A DNA stretch of 64,000 nt from Chloroflexota bacterium (GTDB lineage Bacteria; Chloroflexota; Dehalococcoidia; JACQUO01). Shown here piece after piece: positions 1-7,990 of the stretch. The stretch is taken from assembly GCA_016210205.1 (NCBI GenBank), contig JACQUO010000023.1:129788-193787 (forward strand), written 5' to 3'. The notes beneath the pieces were generated by a model. That model was not told the origin of the DNA. It saw only the letters and a program-made list of their open reading frames with translations, and searched no databases. The first letter of the stretch is position 1, and every line of letters starts with the position of its first letter. Position numbers and translations under genes: made by a program.

Positions 1-517
1 CGGTGCTGCCCGTGGCGGTGGACACCAGGACACCGTCGGCCTTGAAGGTGGTGAGAGGCTCGCCGTCGATGACCGTCTCCACATAGACCACCCGTGGATC
101 CTTGCCCCGCCCCACCACGGCGTCGTTGAGGGCCAGGCTGTGTAGAGCCTCGCCCTTGAGCTCCACCTGGAGCAAGGCGCGCTCATCGACGCAGCCCTCG
201 CCCGCCAGGAAGTGCGGCAGGGCCTCGACCACCTCCTCCGGGCCCAACTCGGTGATAAAGCCCAGGCGGCCCAGGTTCACCCCCAGGACGGGCACGCCCC
301 AGGGCACCGCCATGCGGGTGGCCCGCAGCATAGTGCCGTCACCGCCGATGCTTACCAGGAGCTCGCTGCCGGGGACATGGGCACGGGCGCCATCCTCATC
401 CCAGGCGGAGCTGAGCCAGGGGGCCGCCTTTTTCCCCTCCAGGGCACGGGCCAGCTCCTGGGCCAGGGCAACGGCCCGCTCCAACTTGGGATGATAGATA
501 AACCCGACTTTTTTCAC
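1..517 (-). CDS. nadK: NAD kinase (partial, C-terminus outside window)
   Basis: Phosphorylates NAD to NADP in the cytosol. The reverse strand reads VKKVGFIYHPKLE..., followed by the NAD kinase signature SIGGDGTMLRA and NLGRLGFITEL, which carry the GGDG catalytic loop and the substrate pocket. The ORF is open to the window edge, so about 172 N-terminal codons are visible and the C-terminal part is missing. A GTG start at 517 is chosen because GGAG lies a few bases upstream and the gene follows the tlyA stop by one base, so both genes are probably co-transcribed. The tlyA-nadK order is common in bacteria. The ORF track missed it because it has a GTG start and no stop in the window. Confidence 0.9.
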   Translation of the reverse strand, partial: MKKVGFIYHPKLERAVALAQELARALEGKKAAPWLSSAWDEDGARAHVPGSELLVSIGGDGTMLRATRMAVPWGVPVLGVNLGRLGFITELGPEEVVEALPHFLAGEGCVDERALLQVELKGEALHSLALNDAVVGRGKDPRVVYVETVIDGEPLTTFKADGVLVSTATGST

Positions 518-518
518 T

Positions 519-1274
519 TCACTCCGCCCCCGGCTTCTCCAGAAGTGCCAGGAACTCCCGGTTGCCCGCGGCCCCCAGGAGGGGGGAGGGCACCACCCCC
601 TGAAAGAGCCAGCCTTCGTCCCCAGCCCAGGCCAGGAAGCGGGCCAGCGCCTGGGCGTGAAGCCTAGGGTCTCTGACCACGCCCTTTTTCTCCGTGCTCC
701 CCCTGGGCAGCTCAAACTGGGGCTTGAGGAGGACAAGGAGACACCCGCCCGCCTTGAGATGACCCGCCAGCGCGGGTATCACCTTCTCCACGGAGATGAA
801 AGAGACATCCATGGTGGCCAGGTCTACCGCCTCGGGCAGATCGAAGGGATAGCGGGCGTTGACCCGCTCCATGACCACCACGCGCGGGTCGGTGCGGAGC
901 CGGTAGTCCAGCTGGCCGTAGCCCACATCCAGGGCATAGACCCGCCTGGCCCCCCGCTGCAGAAGGCAGTCGGTGAAGCCCCCGGTGGAGGCGCCCACAT
1001 CCAGGGCCACCTTGCCCTCCACCTCCAAGTGAAAGGCGTCCAGGGCATGGGTCAGCTTCTGGCCGCCGCGGCTCACGAAGGTCGGCGGCGCCACCACTCG
1101 CAGGGAGGCTTCAGGCGAGGCCAGGCTGCCTGGCTTGAGGGGCATCTCCTCCCCCACCCGCACTGCCCCCGCCATGATGAGGGCTCGGGCCTTCTCCGTG
1201 CTGGGGGCCAGGCCCCGCTCCACCAGGAGAGCATCGACTCGCCTTTTGGCCATATGTCCGTTGCCTTTTGCCAC
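519..1274 (-). CDS. tlyA: TlyA family rRNA 2'-O-methyltransferase / hemolysin A-like
   Basis: Probable cytidine-2'-O-methyltransferase of ribosomal RNA. An N-terminal S4 RNA-binding domain (RRVDALLVERGLAPSTEKAR, roughly residues 10-70) is followed by an FtsJ/RrmJ-type SAM domain with VSRGGQKL and ALDVGASTGGFTDCLL as SAM motif I. Two starts are possible: GTG at 1274 (used here) and ATG at 1253 (MAKRRVDALL). The upstream TATAAT box at 1288..1283 puts the transcription start near 1276, so GTG 1274 would be almost leaderless, while ATG 1253 would have a leader of about 20 nt without a strong Shine-Dalgarno. The family also includes proteins called haemolysins; the methyltransferase role is the better supported one. 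Confidence 0.88.
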   Translation of the reverse strand: MAKGNGHMAKRRVDALLVERGLAPSTEKARALIMAGAVRVGEEMPLKPGSLASPEASLRVVAPPTFVSRGGQKLTHALDAFHLEVEGKVALDVGASTGGFTDCLLQRGARRVYALDVGYGQLDYRLRTDPRVVVMERVNARYPFDLPEAVDLATMDVSFISVEKVIPALAGHLKAGGCLLVLLKPQFELPRGSTEKKGVVRDPRLHAQALARFLAWAGDEGWLFQGVVPSPLLGAAGNREFLALLEKPGAE

Positions 1275-1282
1275 AGGCTTAC

Positions 1283-1312
1283 ATTATATTAGAGTCAAGG
1301 CCACAATATCAA
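1283..1312 (-). promoter_or_regulatory. sigma70-type promoter for tlyA-nadK
   Basis: On the minus strand TTGATA (1312..1307) and TATAAT (1288..1283) are separated by 18 bp. The predicted transcription start is only a few bases before the GTG at 1274. Confidence 0.65.
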
Positions 1313-1352
1313 TGATACCTGTTTTTCACCCCTCAACTGGAGCGCTGTCCCA

Positions 1353-2243
1353 TTGACTACCCTCAGGCTTCTGGTGGCCTCCCTGCGGCCGCGGCAGTGG
1401 AGCAAGAACCTCATCATCTACCTGCCCCTGGTCTTCGCGGTGAAGGTGGAGCCCGGGCCCCTGGCCCTGGCGACCGTGGGCTTCGTCCTCTTCTGCCTGC
1501 TCTCCGGAGCCGACTATCTGGTGAACGACTTAGCTGATTTGGAGCGGGACAGGGGGCATCCCCTGAAAAAGCAGCGGCCCCTGGCCTCGGGGAGGCTGAG
1601 CCGGAGTGCGGCCCTGGGGACGGCGGCGGTTATCTTCGCGGCGGTCCTGCCCTTCAGCCTCTGGTGGAGTCTGGGGTTTGGCCTGGCGGCATGGGCCTAC
1701 TGGGCCCTGGCCCTCCTCTACACCTTCGCCCTGCGCCGGGCCATCATCGATGTCTTCGTCATCGCGGCGGGGTTCGTGCTCCGGGCCGCCGCGGGGGCCC
1801 TGGCCATCGGTGTCCCCATCTCCCCCTGGCTCTACCTCTGTACCTTCCTCCTGGCCCTCCTCCTGGCCCTGGCCAAGCGACGACAGGAGCTGGCTCTGCT
1901 GGGAGCCGACGCCGCTCAGCACCGGGAGGCCTTCCAGTCCTACTCCATACACCTCCTGGACGAGATGCTGGCGGTGGTGGCCGCCGCCACCATCATGGGA
2001 TACAGCCTCTACACCTTCACGGCGGAGAACCTGCCCAAAAGCCACGCCATGATGCTCACCATCCCCTTCGTGGCCTATGGGGTTTTCCGCTATCTCTACC
2101 TGGTGCACCGGCGCAACCTGGGCCATGCCCCCGAGGAAATCCTCCTCACCGACTGGCCCCTGATTGTGGATATCCTCCTCTGGCTGCTGACCTCCGCGGG
2201 CATCCTCTACGGGGCCCAGGGGCGACTGCCCTTTATGCCGTAG
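1353..2243 (+). CDS. UbiA family prenyltransferase, decaprenyl-phosphate phosphoribosyltransferase-like
   Basis: Polytopic membrane enzyme of the UbiA superfamily with about eight to nine hydrophobic segments. The first Asp-rich motif reads VNDLADLERDRGHPLKKQRP followed by LASG. This is very like the ND..D...D..HP.K..RP(I/L)ASG signature of DPPR synthases, which transfer phosphoribose from PRPP to a polyprenyl phosphate for arabinose donor synthesis. The start is a TTG at 1353 with GGAG about ten bases upstream. No arabinosyltransferase or epimerase partner genes are nearby, so the exact donor and acceptor are inferred from the motif only. A different UbiA reaction (quinone or tetraether lipid synthesis) cannot be excluded. 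Confidence 0.72.
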   Translation: MTTLRLLVASLRPRQWSKNLIIYLPLVFAVKVEPGPLALATVGFVLFCLLSGADYLVNDLADLERDRGHPLKKQRPLASGRLSRSAALGTAAVIFAAVLPFSLWWSLGFGLAAWAYWALALLYTFALRRAIIDVFVIAAGFVLRAAAGALAIGVPISPWLYLCTFLLALLLALAKRRQELALLGADAAQHREAFQSYSIHLLDEMLAVVAAATIMGYSLYTFTAENLPKSHAMMLTIPFVAYGVFRYLYLVHRRNLGHAPEEILLTDWPLIVDILLWLLTSAGILYGAQGRLPFMP

Positions 2244-2285
2244 GCCGGCTTGAGTTTCCCATCAGGCTGACACCCGCCCTCCAAA

Positions 2286-2452
2286 CCCCATCCTGAGGTC
2301 AGATACCTCATCCCCCTGGCCCCCTTCTCCTTCAGGAGAAGAGGGCGGAGAAGATGGCTGGGGAACACCGCAGGCCCCTGCCCAAGGGGCCTGGCCCCTC
2401 TGAACTCCCCCTGCAAGAGAGGGAAGAGAAAGATTGGGGAGACACCCCTAAA
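2286..2452 (+). repeat. dispersed GC-rich intergenic repeat, copy A
   Basis: The region between the convergent prenyltransferase and HDAC-like genes holds CATCCCCCTGGCCCCCTTCT, an internal hairpin (CTTCTCCTTCAGGAGAAG), GGGGAACACC and CCTGGCCCCTCTGAACTCCC. It also contains GGGGAGACACCCC near its end. The same ordered blocks recur at about 14.3, 40.97 and 61.4 kb. No ORF is evident here. Confidence 0.7.
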
Positions 2453-2478
2453 TTAGGGCGCAATATCCTGACACGACC

Positions 2479-3600
2479 TCAGACACGGTGAAAGGGGAAA
2501 ACCAGGCGCTTGAGGTGAGCCACGGAATCCTCGGCGGTGCGCCGGGCGGCAGCGCTGACAGCGGGGTCAATGTTTGGCCCCTCGGCATCCCGCAACAAGG
2601 AGATGCCGTACTTCTCCCAGTACTCGTGGGGGATTTCATCGGGCCAGTCCACCCCTAGCATGGCGCCGTAGGCCAAAGTCCAGGTGCGGGGGACTACGCT
2701 CATCTCGTAGCCGCCGCCTCCCACGGCCACCCAGGGGCGGTCCAGAGCCGCCAGGCGCTTCACCACCTCGGCATACCCCTGGGCAGTAAGGCACAGGTGG
2801 GTCAGGGGGTCTTTGTAGTGGGTATCGGTGCCCAGCTGGGTGACCAGCAGGTCGGGCTTGAAGCACTCGATAAGCTCGGGCACCACCTGGTCGAAGGCCC
2901 AGAGATAGGTGTCATCGGTGGTATGGGGAGCCAGGGGGAGGTTGACGGAGTAGCCGAGGCCGGGGCCGGTGCCGATTTCCTCCACCTGGCCTGTGCCGGG
3001 GAAGAGGTAGCGGCCCGTCTCGTGGAGGGAGATTTTCAGCACGCGGTCGCTGCCGTAGAAGGCATCCTGGAGGCCGTCGCCGTGGTGGGCATCGATGTCG
3101 ATGTAGGCCACGCGGAGGCCCTGCTTCACCAAGTGGTGGACGGCCACGGCGATGTCGTTGAAGATGCAGAAGCCCGAGGCGTACTCGGAGGCTGCGTGGT
3201 GATATCCCCCGGCCACATTGAAGGCCACCCGTGCCCGGCCCGAGCGCACCTCGTCCACGGCCACCAGGGTGCCCCCCACCGCCAGGCAGGCCGCCTCATA
3301 CATGCCGGGATAGACAGGGTTGTCCCCATCGTCGGCGAAGTTGTATTCCCCCTGCTCCTCCAGGCCCTCGCCGCGGGAGAAGCGCTGCACCGCCTCCACA
3401 TATCTGGGGGTGTGGAAGATACGGAGCTCCTCCGCGGTGGCGTGGCGCGGGGCCACCAGGCGGGAATTGGGGAGCTTGAAGGCCCCATAGGCCTCCAGGA
3501 GCTCGTAGGTGAACTGGAGACGGGTGGGCCGCATCACATGGTCGGTGCGCACCACATGCTGGGAGACCTGCTTATCGTAGATGAAGGCGGCTTGTCTCAC
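2479..3600 (-). CDS. AcuC/histone deacetylase family protein
   Basis: Zinc-dependent deacetylase of the arginase-deacetylase fold; bacterial relatives act on acetylated lysine (AcuC on acetyl-CoA synthetase) or acetylpolyamines. Visible residues are GGYHHA (active-site histidine pair), YIDIDAHHGDGLQDAF (zinc Asp and His), LGTDTHYKDPL (second zinc Asp) and GGGGYE near the C-terminus. The track ORF begins at 3678, but the GTG at 3600 (VRQAAFIYDKQ) is preferred because it overlaps the stop of the upstream Mut7-C gene as GTGA, typical of translational coupling. This gives 373 residues, normal for AcuC. The substrate is unknown; no acs gene is in view. Confidence 0.88.
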   Translation of the reverse strand: MRQAAFIYDKQVSQHVVRTDHVMRPTRLQFTYELLEAYGAFKLPNSRLVAPRHATAEELRIFHTPRYVEAVQRFSRGEGLEEQGEYNFADDGDNPVYPGMYEAACLAVGGTLVAVDEVRSGRARVAFNVAGGYHHAASEYASGFCIFNDIAVAVHHLVKQGLRVAYIDIDAHHGDGLQDAFYGSDRVLKISLHETGRYLFPGTGQVEEIGTGPGLGYSVNLPLAPHTTDDTYLWAFDQVVPELIECFKPDLLVTQLGTDTHYKDPLTHLCLTAQGYAEVVKRLAALDRPWVAVGGGGYEMSVVPRTWTLAYGAMLGVDWPDEIPHEYWEKYGISLLRDAEGPNIDPAVSAAARRTAEDSVAHLKRLVFPFHRV

Positions 3601-4085
3601 GGGGACGGCTCCGTGACTTGGGCCAGCGCCTGCTTCATATGGGCCCAGTGAGTCCCCTGCCAGAAGGTGCGCCCGCACTGGGGGCAGTGGCTAAAGGTTT
3701 TTTGGGTCTCGAAGACATAAGGCGGGACCCGGCCCAGGGCGTCCCACTTCTCCAGGGGCAGGAGTTCCACATTGCAGTCCAGGCAGCGGGTGAAGGGACG
3801 CGCCTCCGCCTCCAGGGGCAGGGTGGCCAACACCTGGCGCATCTGGGAGGCGATGTCGTCAGCATGGATGTGAATCACCCGCAGGCGGCCGCTGCGGGCG
3901 AGGCCCCGGCTGGCGATGTGGCCATCCCGGGTGAGGACAATACGGCCCTCGTTAAGGGCCGTCCGCACCAGGGACGAGTCGTCCTCCTGACTGGGGTGGA
4001 AGGTGGCGTCATAGCCCAAGCGGCGCAGCCACCGGGCCAGCTTGCCCACATTGGCGTCCACGAGGAAGCGCGGTTCCATACCCAT
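3597..4085 (-). CDS. Mut7-C RNase-domain protein with zinc ribbon
   Basis: About 162 residues. The N-terminal half (RFLVDANVGKLARWLRRLGY, then GRIVLTRDGHIA) is the PIN-like nuclease fold of Mut7-C with conserved Asp residues. The C-terminal half carries two Cys pairs (CLDCN and CPQCG) that form a zinc ribbon. Stand-alone bacterial members are predicted ribonucleases with no settled substrate. ATG at 4085 or 4079 is chosen because conservation begins at EPRFLVDANVG; the longer track start at 4211 adds an unlikely N-terminus. The stop overlaps the GTG start of the deacetylase gene by 4 bp, so the two are probably co-translated. Confidence 0.82.
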   Translation of the reverse strand: MGMEPRFLVDANVGKLARWLRRLGYDATFHPSQEDDSSLVRTALNEGRIVLTRDGHIASRGLARSGRLRVIHIHADDIASQMRQVLATLPLEAEARPFTRCLDCNVELLPLEKWDALGRVPPYVFETQKTFSHCPQCGRTFWQGTHWAHMKQALAQVTEPSP

Positions 4086-4167
4086 ATAATAGCATACCCA
4101 GTTAGAGCAAATTCGCCTCCGCTCAAATAATCCTGTAAAATGTCCCCATATCCCAGGGAGGTGCACG

Positions 4168-4593
4168 ATGCCAGCGCAACGCGGCAGATTCGCCACCGCC
4201 ATCAACTGCATCGACGGGCGCGTCCAGGGGCCGGTACTAGAATGGATGAAAGAGCATCTGGGCGTCGATTATATTGACAAGGTCACAGAGCCCGGCCCCG
4301 ACAAGGCCCTGACCCAGGGAACTGCGGGAGTGGTAGAGGCAATAAGACAAAAAGTCCAGGTGTCAATCAGCGCCCACGGCTCCCGCGCCATTGCCATTGT
4401 GGGCCACTATGACTGCGCCGCCAACCCCGTCTCCAGAGAGGAGCACCTGCGGCAAATCAGAGAATGCATCGGGGTTATCGCCTCCTGGGGGTTCCCCGCT
4501 CGCATCCTGGGGCTGTGGGTGAATGAGCAGTGGCAAGTGGAGCACGTGAGCGATACGGAACTCGCAGTCCTGCCTAATGGCAATCACTTTTAG
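4168..4593 (+). CDS. small beta-carbonic-anhydrase-like protein
   Basis: A 141-residue protein with the zinc signature of beta-class carbonic anhydrases in compact form: INCIDGRVQ (Cys with the Asp-Arg dyad) and, about 70 residues on, GHYDCAAN (His and Cys ligands). Beta-CAs hydrate CO2 to bicarbonate. This protein is clearly shorter than classical members (about 200 residues) and lacks their N-terminal helices, so activity is inferred from the ligand set only. The start ATG follows GGGAGGTGCACG. It is divergently oriented from the Mut7-C gene. Confidence 0.72.
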   Translation: MPAQRGRFATAINCIDGRVQGPVLEWMKEHLGVDYIDKVTEPGPDKALTQGTAGVVEAIRQKVQVSISAHGSRAIAIVGHYDCAANPVSREEHLRQIRECIGVIASWGFPARILGLWVNEQWQVEHVSDTELAVLPNGNHF

Positions 4594-4643
4594 CCTCGCC
4601 CCACCCACACCAGCGCCGTCATTCATGCCCCCTGGCCCACCCT

Positions 4644-4652
4644 TGCTATAAT
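4644..4652 (+). promoter_or_regulatory. extended -10 promoter for archease-rtcB
   Basis: TGCTATAAT is an extended -10 with a consensus hexamer at 4647-4652, about 30 bp before the archease ATG. No convincing -35 element is visible. Confidence 0.5.
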
Positions 4653-4681
4653 TAGGTGAAGCCCCGGCCAGGAGGCCCCCC

Positions 4682-5095
4682 ATGCGCCGCTACCGCCTGC
4701 TGGAGCACACCGCCGACACCGGCCTCGTAGCCTACGGGCACGACCTGCGGGAGGCCTTCGCCAACGCCGCCTACGGCATGTTCACCATCATCGCCGGCCG
4801 GCGCGGGGTAAGGGCCAGGGTGAAGCGGGAAATCGCCGTCAGCGCCCCGGACCGGGAGGCCCTGCTGGTGGCCTGGCTCAACGCCCTCCTCTACCATGTG
4901 GACGCCGAGGAGCTCCTCTTCTGCCGCTTCCAGGTGACGGAACTTACGGAGACAGCCCTCACGGCGGAGGCCTGGGGCGAGACCATCGATCCGGGGCGAC
5001 ACCGCCTGCGCACCGCCATCAAGTCTGCCACCTACCACATGATAGAGGTGGCCGAAGGGGAGCCCTGCCGGGTGCGAGTCATCCTGGACTTATGA
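4682..5095 (+). CDS. Archease (RtcB activator)
   Basis: A 137-residue archease. In other organisms this small metal-binding chaperone speeds guanylylation and turnover of the RNA ligase RtcB. Recognisable segments are the N-terminal RLLEHTADTGLVAYG with the conserved HTAD, then LLYHVDAEELLF, and the C-terminal KSATYHMIEV with VILDL. Its neighbour 39 bp downstream is rtcB, the usual arrangement, which supports the call strongly. Start ATG has AGGAGG a few bases upstream. Confidence 0.93.
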   Translation: MRRYRLLEHTADTGLVAYGHDLREAFANAAYGMFTIIAGRRGVRARVKREIAVSAPDREALLVAWLNALLYHVDAEELLFCRFQVTELTETALTAEAWGETIDPGRHRLRTAIKSATYHMIEVAEGEPCRVRVILDL

Positions 5096-5134
5096 CATCT
5101 TGAAGGCCACCAAAATCCAGGCGGGAGGTGGGCC

Positions 5135-6595
5135 ATGACCAAGCGTTGGGAAGGGCCGCTGCAGCAGGTGGACGAGTTCCGCTGGGAGATACCCCAATCC
5201 TACAAGCCCGGGATGCTCACCAACGCCATCGTCTATGCCGACGAGGCCATGATGAAGCACATCCGGGAGGACTTCTCCCTGGAGCAGGCGGCCAATGTGG
5301 CCACCCTGCCGGGGATTGTGGGCTCGTCCCTGGCCATGCCGGACATCCACTGGGGCTACGGCTTCCCCATCGGGGGGGTGGCCGCCACCCGCCAGGCCGA
5401 CGGCCTGGTCTCCCCGGGAGGCGTGGGCTTCGACATCAACTGCGGCGTGCGCCTCCTGCACACCAACCTCACCGTCTCTGAAGTGAAGCCCAAAATCGCG
5501 GAGCTGGTGGATGCCATGTTCGTCGCCGTGCCCTCGGGCCTGGGGACCAAGGGCAAAATCCGCCTGCGGGGGAAAGAAATCGACGAGGTGCTGCGCAAGG
5601 GGGCACGCTGGGCCGTGGAGTCGGGCTACGGGGAGCCGTCAGACCTCATCCACGCCGAGGAGGGCGGGGAGATGAAGGGCGCTGACCCCGATAAAATCAG
5701 CGCCCGGGCCAAGGAGCGAGGCGTCCCCCAACTGGGAACCCTGGGCTCCGGCAACCACTTCCTGGAGGTCCAGGTGGTGGAGGAGATTTACGACGCTGAG
5801 GCGGCCCGCGTCCTGGGCATCGAGGCAGTGGGGCAGGTCACCGTCTTCATCCACACCGGTTCCCGGGGCCTGGGCTACCAGGTCTGCGACGACTACCTCA
5901 AGGTCATGGCGGGGGCGGTGCCGCGCTACGGCGTCGTCCTGCCGGACCGCCAACTGGCCGGGGCCCCGGTGCGCTCGCCGGAGGGCCAGGACTACCTCGC
6001 CGCCATGGCCGGGGCTGCCAACTACGCCTGGGCCAACCGCCAGGCCATCACTCACTGGGTGCGGGAGGCCTTCGGCCAGGTGCTCCGCCAGAGCCCGCGC
6101 GACCTGGGGATGTGGCTGGTCTACGATGTGGCCCACAACATCGCCAAGCTGGAGACCCACCCGGTGAAGGGGAAACCCACACCCCTCTGCGTGCACCGCA
6201 AGGGGGCGACCCGGGCCTTCCCGCCGGGGCATCCCGAGGTGCCCGCCCGCTACCGGGGCGTGGGCCAGCCGGTGCTCATCCCCGGCGACATGGGGCGCTA
6301 CTCCTATGTGGCCGTGGGCACCGAGGCGGCCATGAGAGAGACCTGGGGCTCCACCTGCCACGGGGCGGGGCGCCGGGCCAGCCGCGGGGCCGCCCTGCGC
6401 GCCCTCAAGGGGGTGAACATCCTGAAGCGGCTGGAGGAGCAGGGGATTACGGCCCGGGTCGTTAGCCCCAGGTCCCTGGCGGAGGAGGCCTCGGAGGCCT
6501 ACAAGGATGTGGCGGAGGTGGTGCGGGTGGCCGACGGCGCTGGCATCAGCCGCAGCGTGGCCAAGGTGCGGCCCTTGGGCGTGGTCAAGGGGTAG
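5135..6595 (+). CDS. rtcB: RNA-splicing ligase RtcB (3'-phosphate/5'-OH ligase)
   Basis: Joins RNA ends bearing 2',3'-cyclic phosphate or 3'-phosphate to 5'-OH ends using GTP and Mn2+, in tRNA repair or splicing. At 486 residues it matches the family. Motifs in order: DIHWGYGFPIGGVAA, GGVGFDINCGVRLL (the metal-binding Asp and Cys), LGSGNHFLEVQ, HTGSRGLGYQV, VHRKGATRAFPPG, and GSTCHGAGR (the region holding the guanylylated His). It is the second gene of the archease operon. No spliced tRNA is visible in this window, so a repair role is as likely as splicing. Confidence 0.95.
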   Translation: MTKRWEGPLQQVDEFRWEIPQSYKPGMLTNAIVYADEAMMKHIREDFSLEQAANVATLPGIVGSSLAMPDIHWGYGFPIGGVAATRQADGLVSPGGVGFDINCGVRLLHTNLTVSEVKPKIAELVDAMFVAVPSGLGTKGKIRLRGKEIDEVLRKGARWAVESGYGEPSDLIHAEEGGEMKGADPDKISARAKERGVPQLGTLGSGNHFLEVQVVEEIYDAEAARVLGIEAVGQVTVFIHTGSRGLGYQVCDDYLKVMAGAVPRYGVVLPDRQLAGAPVRSPEGQDYLAAMAGAANYAWANRQAITHWVREAFGQVLRQSPRDLGMWLVYDVAHNIAKLETHPVKGKPTPLCVHRKGATRAFPPGHPEVPARYRGVGQPVLIPGDMGRYSYVAVGTEAAMRETWGSTCHGAGRRASRGAALRALKGVNILKRLEEQGITARVVSPRSLAEEASEAYKDVAEVVRVADGAGISRSVAKVRPLGVVKG

Positions 6596-6608
6596 TGTAT
6601 AGTGCATC

Positions 6609-7019
6609 ATGAATATGCAAGACGACCGACTTCACGTCATCTTTGAAAAGACCGCGGGCCGTTGCTTCCATTGCGGTAAGAAGCTCTCGTTCAATGCTTA
6701 TGGGAGAGTGGATGGCCGCGGTTCTTGGGAGATAGACCACAGCAATCCTCTTAGCAGGGGCGGCACTGATAATTTGAGCAACCTCGTCCCATCCTGTCTT
6801 GCATGCAACCGTAGCAAGGGTGGGTTAACGAGCACCGAATTCGGATCAGGACGTTACCTTGACCCTAAAGCTCCCAAGCCACTCATACATCCTAAGAAAA
6901 AAATTAAGAATGCAACTTGCGAGACATGGAGAAGCTGTCACCGCAGGAGCAGGCTCGGTACTGGCGCGAGTTCAGGCGCAGATGGCCCGGCACATGGCGT
7001 CGTCTCGTACGCATTCTAG
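6609..7019 (+). CDS. HNH endonuclease domain protein
   Basis: A 136-residue protein with a complete HNH core: CFHCGKKLSF (first Cys pair), WEIDHSNPLSRGGTDNLSNL (His-Asn part of the beta-beta-alpha metal finger) and CLACNRSKGG (second Cys pair). It probably cleaves DNA and may be a free-standing selfish or defence nuclease. The base composition is visibly richer in A and T than its neighbours, and the gene sits alone just after rtcB, which suggests acquisition. The last 35 or so residues after KKKIKNAT look like unselected sequence and overlap a second small ORF in another frame, so the natural C-terminus may have been altered. Confidence 0.78.
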   Translation: MNMQDDRLHVIFEKTAGRCFHCGKKLSFNAYGRVDGRGSWEIDHSNPLSRGGTDNLSNLVPSCLACNRSKGGLTSTEFGSGRYLDPKAPKPLIHPKKKIKNATCETWRSCHRRSRLGTGASSGADGPAHGVVSYAF

Positions 7020-7042
7020 AAAAGCGTATGCCTCGTCCATAA
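6926..7042 (+). CDS. putative 38-residue basic small protein
   Basis: Too short for the ORF track. The frame from ATG 6926 to TAA 7042 encodes MEKLSPQEQARYWREFRRRW...LEKRMPRP, a basic, aromatic and amphipathic sequence that looks far more protein-like than the overlapping tail of the HNH ORF. There is only a weak ribosome site (GAG a few bases upstream). No homologue is recognised. It may be a real microprotein or the remnant of an older gene end. Confidence 0.35.
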   Translation: MEKLSPQEQARYWREFRRRWPGTWRRLVRILEKRMPRP

Positions 7043-7126
7043 ACTGGAGAACGTGGCCACCAACCGCGGCAGTGACTTGGCCCGCGTGCACCCGCATCAC
7101 CCGACGGTGCATCCACACCACCCCCC

Positions 7127-7990
7127 TTACGCGAACTGCTCCAGGAGCTCCTGGAGGCTCCCTTTGCCCTCTGGTGCAGCCTGCTGGCGGATTTCCTCCA
7201 GCCCCTCCTCCAGGGTCGGGCGCGAGGCCTGATAGAAGAGCCCCAACGGTATCTTCTCTCCCTGGGCCAGGGCCTGCCCCAGGGCCGCCAGGCGGTCGGA
7301 GGGGTTATGGGTGGCCGGCAGGTTCGTCACCCGCTCCTGGTAGTACCGGTAGGTCTCGATGGGGTTGAAGGTGACGCAGGGGCTGAGCACATGGATGAAG
7401 CCGAATCCTCTGTGCCGTATCCCCTGGGCCATCAGCTCCGTGAGCTGCTCGTGGTGCTGGGCCCCGGCGAAGCCCCGAGCCACGAAGGAAGCTCCATAGG
7501 CCAGGGCCAGGAGCACCGGGTTCACGGGCTGGTCTCGGTTGCCGTAGGGCGCGGTGCTGGTCACCTGGCCCTGGGGGGTGGTGGCCGAGGTCTGGCCCTT
7601 GGTCTGGCCGTAGAGGGAGTTGTCCACCAGGATATAGGTGAGGTCCGGGTTGCGCCGGGCCACATGGGGCAGGTGTCCCCCGCCGATGCCCATGCCGTCG
7701 CCATCGCCGCCCACGGCGAGGACGGTGAGCTCGGGTCGAGCCACCTTGGCCCCCACCGCGATGGGCAGGGCGCGCCCGTGGACGGTGTGGAACCCGTAGC
7801 TGTTGACGAAGCCCGGCAGCCGTCCGGAACAGCCGATGCCGGAGACGATGATGGTCTCCTCGGGCACAGCCTTCACCTGGGAAAGAGCGCCGTAAAGGGC
7901 GGAGAGGACATTATAGTCGCCGCAGCCGGCGCACCAGATAGGCCGGCGCGCGCTCTGATAGGTCAGCGGAGAGATGCTGACAGTAATCAT
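7127..7990 (-). CDS. korB: 2-oxoacid:ferredoxin oxidoreductase, beta subunit
   Basis: Carries the thiamine diphosphate part of a CoA-dependent 2-oxoacid:ferredoxin oxidoreductase. WCAGCGDYNVL near the N-terminus and GGDGDGMGIGGGHL...NPDLTYILVDN form the ThDP/Mg binding motif. CGCS-type cysteines for an FeS cluster appear as CAGCG, SGIGCSGR and SPCVTFNP. At 287 residues it fits KorB-type subunits. The start ATG overlaps the korA stop as ATGA, so the pair is translationally coupled. 2-oxoglutarate is the likeliest substrate by family resemblance, but pyruvate or another 2-oxoacid cannot be excluded. No separate ferredoxin-like delta subunit is adjacent. Confidence 0.9.
   Translation of the reverse strand: MITVSISPLTYQSARRPIWCAGCGDYNVLSALYGALSQVKAVPEETIIVSGIGCSGRLPGFVNSYGFHTVHGRALPIAVGAKVARPELTVLAVGGDGDGMGIGGGHLPHVARRNPDLTYILVDNSLYGQTKGQTSATTPQGQVTSTAPYGNRDQPVNPVLLALAYGASFVARGFAGAQHHEQLTELMAQGIRHRGFGFIHVLSPCVTFNPIETYRYYQERVTNLPATHNPSDRLAALGQALAQGEKIPLGLFYQASRPTLEEGLEEIRQQAAPEGKGSLQELLEQFA

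Noticed and set aside
6859-7368. 169-residue ORF overlapping the HNH gene
   Set aside because: It overlaps the HNH gene and the end of korB in other frames and has no motif; it is Pro/Arg-rich shadow sequence.
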